A stretch of DNA of 64,000 nt, from assembly GCA_028285465.1 (NCBI GenBank), contig JANQPD010000030.1:124001-188000 (forward strand), given 5' to 3'. Below, one piece after another: positions 57,165 through 64,000 of the stretch. The stretch is from Owenweeksia sp. Lineage in GTDB: Bacteria > Bacteroidota > Bacteroidia > Flavobacteriales > Schleiferiaceae. Numbering within the stretch: position 1 is the first letter of the stretch; every line of letters starts with the position of its first letter. Below the pieces are notes generated by a model. That model worked only from the letters and a program-made list of their open reading frames with translations, ran no database searches and was not told the origin of the DNA. The position numbers and the translations under genes were made by a program.

Positions 57165-57596
57165 CTAATCAATAAACTTTTTGATAAGGCCTGTCACTAC
57201 CCCCCATATGCGAAAGTCCATAAAGGGAGTGATCTTAATGGGCGCATAATTTTTATTTTCGGGCTGTAAAAAGAGCTCTTCTCCCCTTTTATACAGGCGT
57301 TTTACGGTATAATCCCCGTTGATCACCGCCAAAACGATGTTGTTGTTTTGTGGTTCCAATTCCTTATCTACGATCAACAGATCTCCGTCATCGATCCCTG
57401 CATCGATCATGGATTGCCCGTTTACACGCACACAAAAAGTAGCGTGTTTGTTTTTAACCAGGGTTTCGTGAATGTTGATGCTGCTTTCAAAAAACTCAGA
57501 AACGTAACTGGGCGTACCTGCCGCTACTCCCACCTCAAAAAGAGGAATGGATATCCCGTTCTGGTCATTGTCCGGAAGAAGTTGTGAAAGCTGCAT
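57165..57596 (-). CDS. umuD: UmuD-like S24 peptidase, translesion polymerase subunit
   Basis: 143 residues, the normal UmuD length. The self-cleavage site is Ala-Gly in 'VGVAAGTPSYV'; the nucleophile Ser is in 'VNGQSMIDAGIDDGD' and the base Lys in 'GDYTVKRLYKR'. UmuD in complex with UmuC forms error-prone DNA polymerase V. No umuC is adjacent: on the downstream side is only a 400-base region with a possible speD relic. No SOS box could be named; Bacteroidota often lack classic LexA control. It may act with a umuC elsewhere. Confidence 0.9.
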   Translation of the reverse strand: MQLSQLLPDNDQNGISIPLFEVGVAAGTPSYVSEFFESSINIHETLVKNKHATFCVRVNGQSMIDAGIDDGDLLIVDKELEPQNNNIVLAVINGDYTVKRLYKRGEELFLQPENKNYAPIKITPFMDFRIWGVVTGLIKKFID

Positions 57597-57757
57597 AACA
57601 CAAAGATTTTAGTTTGTAAAACGCTTCTTAACGCACTTCAACCTCTGTTTATGGGTTGTCAGAGCCCTCAGATACGAAAGCGCTAAATAGCTTAACGGCT
57701 AAAGTTAAAGAAATTGACAAAGGACTAAAATCCCCTTCTTAAAAAATTATTAACTAT

Positions 57758-58531
57758 TTAGATAACACGCTTGATCACACGCAAATGATGGGTATGTATA
57801 CCCTGCTCCGCGTTAAAAATACCGGATTGATCCAACTGGTCGATGCGCACTTCCCCGGAAGCATGAATGATCCGGTTGTCGTTAAGCATAAGCCCTACAT
57901 GGCTAATCCTGCCCTCTTCGTTATCAAAAAAAGCCAGGTCTCCGGGCTCTGCTTCTTCGATGAAGCTCAGCGTTTCGCCCATTTGTGCCTGTTCTCCACT
58001 GTCGCGTGGAAGTGCATATCCCGCCAGCCGGTATACCATCTGGGTAAACCCGCTGCAATCGATCCCCAGGGGAGTACGCCCTCCCCACAGATAGGGGCTG
58101 CCCAGGTACTGATAGGCCGTTTCTACCATTTGCGCACGGTTTTGTTTTCCGCTGATGTAGTTTCCCGAAAAGCTCAGGGAGTAAACGCCCATGTCCAGCC
58201 TTTCGTTTTCAGGAAAAGGCAGGTAGCTCCCCATTAATATAGGGAAATACCTGCCTGATTTTTCATGGGCTACCAGGTCGATAAGTTCCAGGGAACATAA
58301 TGGGAGCGCTTTGACCCGGGCAGCAAAATAGCTTTCCGCCACCGCTTCGTATTGTTTGTTGTCTATCCAGCCCTGGTAGCCATCGTGCTGTAACTTTACA
58401 AGGCTCCATTTTTTACCCTTCTCCAGGATCTCGAAACACTCTCCGAAAAGCACCTGATTCACCATTTCTGCCTTGTCGGATGCTTCTGCCCGAAGCGGTA
58501 CAATGCTCAAACAACAAATGCCGTATTGCAT
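57758..58531 (-). CDS. SH3-NlpC/P60 peptidase (C40 family)
   Basis: 257 residues. The N-terminal ~120 residues are two SH3-like domains ('VPLRAEASDKAEMVNQVLFG'). The C40 catalytic domain has Cys in 'TPLGIDCSGFTQMVYRLAG', His in 'EEGRISHVGLMLND' and a second His in 'NRIIHASGEVRID'. It cleaves peptidoglycan stem peptides, usually D-Glu to diamino acid. No clear signal peptide was seen although a location in the envelope is expected. The gene is downstream of the thiolase gene by 15 bases, suggesting cotranscription. Confidence 0.9.
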   Translation of the reverse strand: MQYGICCLSIVPLRAEASDKAEMVNQVLFGECFEILEKGKKWSLVKLQHDGYQGWIDNKQYEAVAESYFAARVKALPLCSLELIDLVAHEKSGRYFPILMGSYLPFPENERLDMGVYSLSFSGNYISGKQNRAQMVETAYQYLGSPYLWGGRTPLGIDCSGFTQMVYRLAGYALPRDSGEQAQMGETLSFIEEAEPGDLAFFDNEEGRISHVGLMLNDNRIIHASGEVRIDQLDQSGIFNAEQGIHTHHLRVIKRVI

Positions 58532-58546
58532 GTTGTAGATCGAAGT

Positions 58547-59728
58547 TTAGGCCATACGTTCAATCACCATAGCAGATGCGCCTCCTCCCCCATTGCAAAT
58601 ACCGGCTGCACCATACTTTCCATCGTTTTGCTCTAAAACGTGGATCAAAGTGGTTAAAATACGTGCTCCGGAAGCGCCTAAGGGGTGGCCTATGGAAACC
58701 GCTCCTCCGTTTACATTGGTTTTAGAAGAATCAATGCCAAGTAACTTCATATTGGCCAGGCCTACTACTGAAAAAGCTTCGTTCAGCTCGTAGAAATCAA
58801 TGTCCTCCTTGCTGAGTCCCGCTTTGCCAATGGCTATGGGCACCGCTTTGGCAGGAGCCGTAGTAAACCATTCGGGTTCATGCGCGGCATCGGCATAGGA
58901 CACGATCTTAGCCAGGGGTTTTAATTCCAGTTCCTTGGCTTTTTCGGCACTCATAAGCACCATTGCCGCGGCTCCGTCATTCAGGTTACTGGCATTGGCT
59001 GCCGTAACGGTCCCTGCTTTGTCAAAAACAGGCCTAAGCTGCGCCATTTTTTCAAAATTTACCTTTTTATAGTCTTCGTCTTCGCTAATTACCAGGGGCT
59101 CTCCTTTGCGTTGGGGCACTTCTACCGGCACTACTTCGGCTTTAAAGCGCCCATTGGCCCAGGCATCTGCACTGCGGGTATAACTATCCATAGCAAAAGC
59201 ATCCTGCTCTTCACGACTGAACTCCATGTCTTTGGCACACAACTCTGCGCAGTTGCCCATGTGTACGTTGTTGTATACATCGGTTAGGCCATCCCGCAAA
59301 AGACCGTCAACCAGGGGCATATTGCCCAATTTTTGCCCGTTGCGGCCATTTGCCAAGTAATGCGGAACACTGCTCATGTTTTCCATACCTCCGGCAATCA
59401 CTATATCGGCATCACCGCATTTTATAGCCTGGGCGCCTTGCATAATCGCCTTCAAGCCGGAAGAACACACTTTGTTTACCGTAGTACAGGGCACATCATT
59501 GGGTAAACCGGCCCCTTTGGCGGCCTGCCGGGCCGGGGCCTGCCCGTTGTTGGCCTGCAATACATTGCCCATCAGTACCTCTTGTACTTTTCCGGGCTCC
59601 AATCCTATGCGTTCCAAAGCTTCTTTAATGGCAATGGCTCCCAACTGGGTAGCCGGTATACTGGAAAGTGCTCCGCCAAAAGAGCCTATAGGGGTTCTTA
59701 CGGCTGAAACAATGACTACTTCTTTCAT
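58547..59728 (-). CDS. Acetyl-CoA C-acetyltransferase (thiolase)
   Basis: 393 residues, the usual length. The nucleophile Cys is in 'TTVNKVCSSGLKAI' (about residue 88), the catalytic His in 'GGAVSIGHPLGASGARI', and the second Cys in 'AAGICNGGGGASAMVIE'. It joins two acetyl-CoA to acetoacetyl-CoA or cleaves 3-ketoacyl-CoA; the start 'VSAVRTPIGSFGGALSS' is the standard thiolase one. Gene context (NlpC/P60 downstream) gives no pathway hint. It is divergent from the 7TM-HD gene. Confidence 0.95.
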   Translation of the reverse strand: MKEVVIVSAVRTPIGSFGGALSSIPATQLGAIAIKEALERIGLEPGKVQEVLMGNVLQANNGQAPARQAAKGAGLPNDVPCTTVNKVCSSGLKAIMQGAQAIKCGDADIVIAGGMENMSSVPHYLANGRNGQKLGNMPLVDGLLRDGLTDVYNNVHMGNCAELCAKDMEFSREEQDAFAMDSYTRSADAWANGRFKAEVVPVEVPQRKGEPLVISEDEDYKKVNFEKMAQLRPVFDKAGTVTAANASNLNDGAAAMVLMSAEKAKELELKPLAKIVSYADAAHEPEWFTTAPAKAVPIAIGKAGLSKEDIDFYELNEAFSVVGLANMKLLGIDSSKTNVNGGAVSIGHPLGASGARILTTLIHVLEQNDGKYGAAGICNGGGGASAMVIERMA

Positions 59729-59787
59729 AGAAAACTCGCTTAATTTTTGAGAGATAGAGCCGCGAAAGTACAGAAAATATAGCCGAA

Positions 59788-59818
59788 TTTGTACGTGCTC
59801 TACTTATGGTTACTTTTG
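59788..59818 (+). promoter_or_regulatory. Bacteroidota-type promoter of the 7TM-HD gene
   Basis: TTTG (59788-59791) and TACTTTTG (59811-59818) are 19 bases apart, an exact match to TTTG-N19-TAnnTTTG. The ATG is 18 bases further on. Confidence 0.75.
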
Positions 59819-59836
59819 GTTCATCGATGAACGTCT

Positions 59837-61921
59837 ATGAATAAATTGCTCCTCTTCCTGCAAAACAAGCAGTTGCAGATCGCCTCGGTGTTCATGTTGG
59901 TGGTATCCATTGCTTTTGTGGTGTATTTGTACCCGCGGGAAGCTAAGTTTAAGTATGAGTTTACCAAGGGAAAACCGTGGCTTTACGAAGACCTGGTAGC
60001 CCGCTTTGATTTTCCTATTCTCAAAACAGAAAGTGAGCTTAAAGAGGAAAAGCGCGCCTTATTGGAAAACCGTACCCTTTTCCTGGTGAAACGCAATGAC
60101 GTAGAAGAGCAAAACATTCAGAGCTTCCAATCCCAGCTAAAAAGCAATTGGCTGGAGTGGGAACAGGACACACTGCCCCCGGCTTTGCAGGGTCTTAACC
60201 TGGAAGGGCTTCAAAAAACGGGGAGTAAAATACTCCGGCAGCTCTATAAACAGGGCATCTTAAAACCTTTTGAACTAGGCGAAGAGGGAGTATACGGAGA
60301 TGTAATGCTCAATGAAGGCAACATCAGCAAGCCCGTTGGCCTGAGTAATTTTTTGAGCATTAACGAAGCAGGTAAGTTGTTGATGGAAAGAATTGAGGAG
60401 CATCCCAGGCGGGAAGCCCTTTCCAACATCAAGAGTTTGTTGATCAACAACCTGGGGTACAACGTCTTTTACAATCCCACCCTAACCGAAAAATACTTTA
60501 AGGAAGAGCTCAACAACATTTTGCCCGTGAAGAGCATGGTGCAACGCGGAGAGCTCATCATCATTAAAGGTTCTTTGGTGGATGACGAAAAATACGCCAA
60601 GCTGGACTCCCTGCGGCAAACCTATTCCGGCCCATTAAAAAACCGGGCACGCCTTTGGTTTATCCTGCTGGGGCAGATCCTTATTGTAACTGTACTGTAC
60701 ATGGCCTTGTTGTTTTTCCTTTTGCAATACCGCAGGCAGATCATGGAGGATATATCCAAGCTTACCTTCATCCTGCTGAATATTGCCCTTATCGTACTTA
60801 TGGGAAAATTTACCTTATCCTTTGGCCTTGAGTATATGTACCTGGCTCCCTTCCCCATTTTGCCCATCATCCTGCGCAGCTTTTTTGATACGCGCCTGGC
60901 CCTGTTCGTACACATGATCGCCATTATGCTGGTGGGCTTTTTTGTGCCCAACAGTTTCGAGTTTATCTACCTGCAGTTTGTGGCAGGCACCTTTGCCATT
61001 ATCCTGGTAAATAACCTGTACAAACGCAGCCAGCTTTTCTTTACCGCCTCTAAGATCATTGCCATTTATTGCGTGAGTTACCTGAGTCTCGCGCTGATCC
61101 AGGAAGGTACCTTTGAGCAAATAGAGTGGGAAAACCTGGGGTATTTTGTGGGCAATGGCTTCCTGACCCTCGTCTCTTTTCCCCTTATTTATTTCCAGGA
61201 AAAGCTCTTTGGCTTTGTTTCCGACATTTCCCTTCTCGAACTCAGCGATACCAATAATCCGCTTTTACGGGAAATGGCGCAAAAGGCACCCGGTACTTTT
61301 CAACATTCGCTTCAGGTCGCTAATCTTGCCGAAGCCGCCATTCTAAAAATTGAGGGAAATGCCTTATTGGTGCGTACCGGGGCCCTGTATCACGATATTG
61401 GGAAAACAACGCACCCTATGTACTTTATTGAAAATCAGCACACCGGCCTTAACCCGCACGATGAGCTGAGCTTTGAGGAAAGCGCCCAAATGATCATCGG
61501 GCACGTGAAGGAAGGCATTAAAATGGCGAAGAAGCATAACCTTCCCGACCTTTTGGTGGATTTTATTCGCACACACCACGGCACGTCTACGGTGATGTAC
61601 TTTTACAGGCAGTTTATCAAGAATTTTCCCGAAGAAGAGGTAGACCTGGAAAAGTTTACCTATCCCGGGCCGAAACCCTTTAGCAAAGAAACAGCCGCAT
61701 TGATGATGGCAGACAGCGTGGAAGCCGCCAGCCGCAGCCTGTCCAAACCCGATGCCCAGTCTATCGACAAACTGGTCGAAAACATCATTGACCACCAAAT
61801 GGAAAGCGGCCAGTTTGAAAATGCCGCCATCACCCTAAAAGAAATAAAGGAGATCAAAAAGATCTTTAAAAAGATGCTGATGAACATCTACCATGTGCGC
61901 ATACAGTATCCCGATCAATAA
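59837..61921 (+). CDS. PgpH-like 7TM-HD phosphohydrolase
   Basis: 694 residues. An N-terminal membrane helix and extracytoplasmic 7TMR-HDED domain (about 30-260) precede a seven-helix membrane part (about 275-460) and a C-terminal HD domain: 'GALYHDIGKTTHPMYFIENQ' (HD motif) and 'FIRTHHGTSTVMYFYRQFIK'. The family includes PgpH, which hydrolyses cyclic di-AMP; substrate assignment here is by family only. A near-perfect promoter lies just before. It is followed 19 bases later by ppa and may be cotranscribed. Confidence 0.9.
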   Translation: MNKLLLFLQNKQLQIASVFMLVVSIAFVVYLYPREAKFKYEFTKGKPWLYEDLVARFDFPILKTESELKEEKRALLENRTLFLVKRNDVEEQNIQSFQSQLKSNWLEWEQDTLPPALQGLNLEGLQKTGSKILRQLYKQGILKPFELGEEGVYGDVMLNEGNISKPVGLSNFLSINEAGKLLMERIEEHPRREALSNIKSLLINNLGYNVFYNPTLTEKYFKEELNNILPVKSMVQRGELIIIKGSLVDDEKYAKLDSLRQTYSGPLKNRARLWFILLGQILIVTVLYMALLFFLLQYRRQIMEDISKLTFILLNIALIVLMGKFTLSFGLEYMYLAPFPILPIILRSFFDTRLALFVHMIAIMLVGFFVPNSFEFIYLQFVAGTFAIILVNNLYKRSQLFFTASKIIAIYCVSYLSLALIQEGTFEQIEWENLGYFVGNGFLTLVSFPLIYFQEKLFGFVSDISLLELSDTNNPLLREMAQKAPGTFQHSLQVANLAEAAILKIEGNALLVRTGALYHDIGKTTHPMYFIENQHTGLNPHDELSFEESAQMIIGHVKEGIKMAKKHNLPDLLVDFIRTHHGTSTVMYFYRQFIKNFPEEEVDLEKFTYPGPKPFSKETAALMMADSVEAASRSLSKPDAQSIDKLVENIIDHQMESGQFENAAITLKEIKEIKKIFKKMLMNIYHVRIQYPDQ

Positions 61922-61940
61922 CATTTAACCTTTTCACAAG

Positions 61941-62474
61941 ATGAACAACCACCCCTGGCACAACGTAAGCATCGGCCAAAATGCCCCCGAAGTGGTAAAC
62001 GGCATTATAGAGATCCCTAAAAACTGCCGGGCGAAGTATGAACTTGACAAAGAATCCGGCCTGTTGATGATGGACCGCGTGCTTTATTCCTCTATCAACT
62101 ACCCGCACAATTACGGGTTTATTCCCAAAACCTATTGTGATGACGATGATCCCCTGGATATTTTGGTGCTTTCGCAAATAGAAGTAGTGCCCATGTGCCT
62201 CATAAAAGCCAAGGTAATTGGCGTAATGCGCATGCTGGACAGTGGCGAAAAAGACGACAAGATCATTGCCGTAGCCGCCAATGACATGAGCGTAAACCAC
62301 TTCAAAGACATCTCCGAGCTGCCCCCCCACAGCATAAAAGAGCTCCGTAGCTTTTTTGAAGATTACAAAAAACTGGAAGAAAAGAGCGTGGTAGTAGAGG
62401 AATTCCAGGGAAGAGAAGTAGCCTTAGAGGTAATTGAACAGGCGATAACCGATTATCACAAGAAATTCCGGTAA
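61941..62474 (+). CDS. ppa: Inorganic pyrophosphatase
   Basis: 177 residues, family I length. The active-site acids are in '[17 protein letters not shown]' and '[20 protein letters not shown]'. It hydrolyses pyrophosphate formed in biosynthesis. It starts 19 bases after the 7TM-HD stop and is followed by a hairpin terminator, so the two genes probably share a transcript. Confidence 0.95.
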   Translation: MNNHPWHNVSIGQNAPEVVNGIIEIPKNCRAKYELDKESGLLMMDRVLYSSINYPHNYGFIPKTYCDDDDPLDILVLSQIEVVPMCLIKAKVIGVMRMLDSGEKDDKIIAVAANDMSVNHFKDISELPPHSIKELRSFFEDYKKLEEKSVVVEEFQGREVALEVIEQAITDYHKKFR

Positions 62475-62475
62475 C

Positions 62476-62497
62476 ACCGCCCTTGGCTGGCGGTTTT
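62476..62497 (+). terminator. Probable Rho-independent terminator after ppa
   Basis: Six-bp stem ACCGCC / GGCGGT with a 7-base loop and four T; starts right after the ppa stop codon. Confidence 0.6.
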
Positions 62498-62591
62498 AGA
62501 AAAATTCAATAATCCGAAGCAGCTTACTGGGAAAAACCAATTTACCCTGCCCGGGTGCCTTTAGTATTTTGGTCTTCTAAAGCTGCTACTC

Positions 62592-64000
62592 ATGCCCAGG
62601 CATTTTATTTGGTACATGCTCTTTTGCGGACTGCTGCCCTTTTCGGGAAAAGCAGCGCATTTGGTAGGAGGCGAGATCAGTTATACCTGCCTGGGCAATC
62701 ACAATTACGAAGTAACCCTGACCATTTACCGGGATTGCTTTTCTAGCGGAGCACCTTTTGACAACCCGGCGGTTTTAACCGTTTATGAAGGTACGGGAAA
62801 TGTATTTCTCAATACCGGGGTACCAAGGGTCGCCCAATCCAGGTTACCCCTGATCCCGCCCAATAGCTGCACTACCTTTCCAGCTAATGTGTGTACGGAA
62901 AAGGCCATTTACCAGACCATCGTGCACCTGCCGCCCAACAGCAGTGGCTATACCCTTACCCATCAACGTTGTTGCCGGAACAATTCCATCAGCAATATTG
63001 CTACCCCTGACCATTGGGGAAATACCTATACCATTTCTGTACCTCCAAATGACACCAGCTGCAACAGCAGCCCCAGTTTCAATGTTGACCCGCCGGTAGT
63101 ACTGTGCCTTAATCAAATGATCAACCTCGACCTAAGCGCTACCGAACCTGAGGGAGATAGTGTACACTATAGCCTCTGCGGGATCATGCACGGTGGTGGA
63201 CGAGTATCCGGTACCGGGTTCAACAGTACAGCCCCAAGCCCTGCAGCTCCCCCTCCCTATAGCCTCATCAATTTTATTCCACCGCTCAACGCACAATACC
63301 CGATACCGGCTAGTCCGGCTTTTAGTATAGACCCACATACGGGAATATTGAGCGGGAGACCTACCCAGGTAGGACAGTATGTATTTGCCATTTGCGTGGA
63401 AGAGTACCGGAACGGTATTTTGCTCAGTACGTTAAGACGTGATTTTCAATTCAATATTTCCGGAAATTGCTTGGTTACACTGAGTTTTATAGAAGAACAA
63501 GCGGAAAACCCGTCAAATATTTGCTCCGGAAAAACCGTACACTTTAAAGAACGCTGTCTCAATACTTCCTCTTACTACTGGGATTTTGGCGTAGCCGGTA
63601 TGCTTTCCGATACCAGCCGTGCACAAAACCCGGTGTATACCTACCCGGATACAGGAAGTTTTACTGTAATGCTGGTGGCCAACCCGCGAACGGCCTGTGC
63701 GGATACCTCTTACGAAGTATATGTAGTGAGAGAACCCGGAAACGTTTCTTTTACCCATACCGGGGCGCTTTGTTTTGCCAGGCATGCGCTGGATTTTTAC
63801 CCTTCCGGCCCTTTTAGCCACAACGCCCGGTATACGTGGACCTTTGGAGGAAATACGGTGGGGGCAAACAACAGCAATGACATGGAACCAAAGCAAGTAC
63901 GGTGGAATACTCCCGGTACTTATTGGGTTACGCTTACGGCAGAAGAAGACGGCTGTTTTTCCGCTTATTCCGATAGCATTAGCATTTACCCCGATCCTGA
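62592..64000 (+). CDS. Large PKD-type secreted protein, 3' truncated by window edge
   Basis: The frame from the ATG at 62592 stays open to the end of the window (about 470 codons). A signal peptide 'WYMLFCGLLPFSGKAAH' starts it. The first ~280 residues form a Cys-rich domain ('LVGGEISYTCLGNHNYEVTL', 'THQRCCRNNSISNIA'), common in Bacteroidota exoproteins. After that PKD-like repeats begin ('YYWDFGVAG', 'TYPDTGSFTVMLVANP'). It is probably a T9SS cargo or gliding-type adhesin whose sorting domain is outside the window. It has a terminator upstream, so it is its own unit. Confidence 0.8.
   Translation, partial: MPRHFIWYMLFCGLLPFSGKAAHLVGGEISYTCLGNHNYEVTLTIYRDCFSSGAPFDNPAVLTVYEGTGNVFLNTGVPRVAQSRLPLIPPNSCTTFPANVCTEKAIYQTIVHLPPNSSGYTLTHQRCCRNNSISNIATPDHWGNTYTISVPPNDTSCNSSPSFNVDPPVVLCLNQMINLDLSATEPEGDSVHYSLCGIMHGGGRVSGTGFNSTAPSPAAPPPYSLINFIPPLNAQYPIPASPAFSIDPHTGILSGRPTQVGQYVFAICVEEYRNGILLSTLRRDFQFNISGNCLVTLSFIEEQAENPSNICSGKTVHFKERCLNTSSYYWDFGVAGMLSDTSRAQNPVYTYPDTGSFTVMLVANPRTACADTSYEVYVVREPGNVSFTHTGALCFARHALDFYPSGPFSHNARYTWTFGGNTVGANNSNDMEPKQVRWNTPGTYWVTLTAEEDGCFSAYSDSISIYPDP

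Overview
The window looks like a chromosomal segment of a member of the phylum Bacteroidota, probably Flavobacteriales or a near relative. The evidence is four proteins with type IX secretion (T9SS) type A C-terminal sorting domains or PKD-rich adhesin architecture, a textbook Bacteroidota promoter (TTTG-N19-TAnnTTTG) before the 7TM-HD gene, Bacteroidota-typical families (DUF4199, DUF6913, DUF5946, FISUMP, fused E1 alpha/beta dehydrogenase), and weak Shine-Dalgarno signals. GC content is moderate by eye. No rRNA, tRNA, CRISPR, insertion sequence, phage or integrase gene was seen.

Layout. 1-4.9 kb: secreted and envelope proteins (truncated T9SS protein, small CTERM-like protein, FISUMP lipid/surface protein, TlpA-like thioredoxin). 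5-8.2 kb: small TfoX-like and SRPBCC-like proteins, SDR oxidoreductase with AraC regulator, and a remnant of an NAD(P)-binding protein. 8.2-15.2 kb: a coherent locus in which a Fur-family (Zur-like) regulator is divergent from a six-gene operon (ABC ATPase, two ABC-2 permeases, MerC-domain protein, YiiX-like papain-fold hydrolase, DUF1826) followed by a COG0523 zinc-type metallochaperone GTPase. Two identical-core palindromes GCAAC-N3-GTTGC sit in the divergent promoter region. 15.6-27.2 kb: accessory stretch, almost all on the minus strand (DUF5946, EreA/ChaN-like protein, membrane proteins, PaiB, DoxX-like, a five-gene run with serine hydrolase, C45 hydrolase and amine oxidase, Crp/Fnr regulator, TPR protein, small hypothetical proteins). 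27.3-33.5 kb: core genes ligA-DUF6913-dapA on the minus strand, and zinc-ribbon, DinB, DUF4440 and type II NADH dehydrogenase on the plus strand. 33.6-38.6 kb: small secreted Cys protein, NRDE/TANGO2 protein, DUF4442 thioesterase, TPR lipoprotein, membrane-anchored LuxR-type regulator with DUF4199 protein, T9SS protein. 39-42.2 kb: T9SS-exported trypsin-like protease and a second T9SS protein separated by a 38-bp perfect palindrome. 42.5-45.4 kb: a cassette-like row of unrelated small genes on the minus strand, separated by related hairpin elements. 45.4-62.5 kb: housekeeping genes (tex, murQ, rsmB-like, fused 2-oxoacid dehydrogenase E1, msrB, ompA-like, umuD, NlpC/P60, thiolase, PgpH-like 7TM-HD, ppa). 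62.6-64 kb: start of a large PKD-type surface protein that leaves the window.

The most interesting regions are the Zur-like metal locus, the cassette-like array with attC-like hairpins at 42.5-45.4 kb (and a related hairpin at 26.7 kb), a +1-frameshifted small membrane gene at 55.5 kb, a stand-alone DEAD-box half domain with a lost DEAD motif at 52.3 kb, and an orphan umuD beside a possible speD-like remnant. All function calls are by reading protein motifs; no database search was run.
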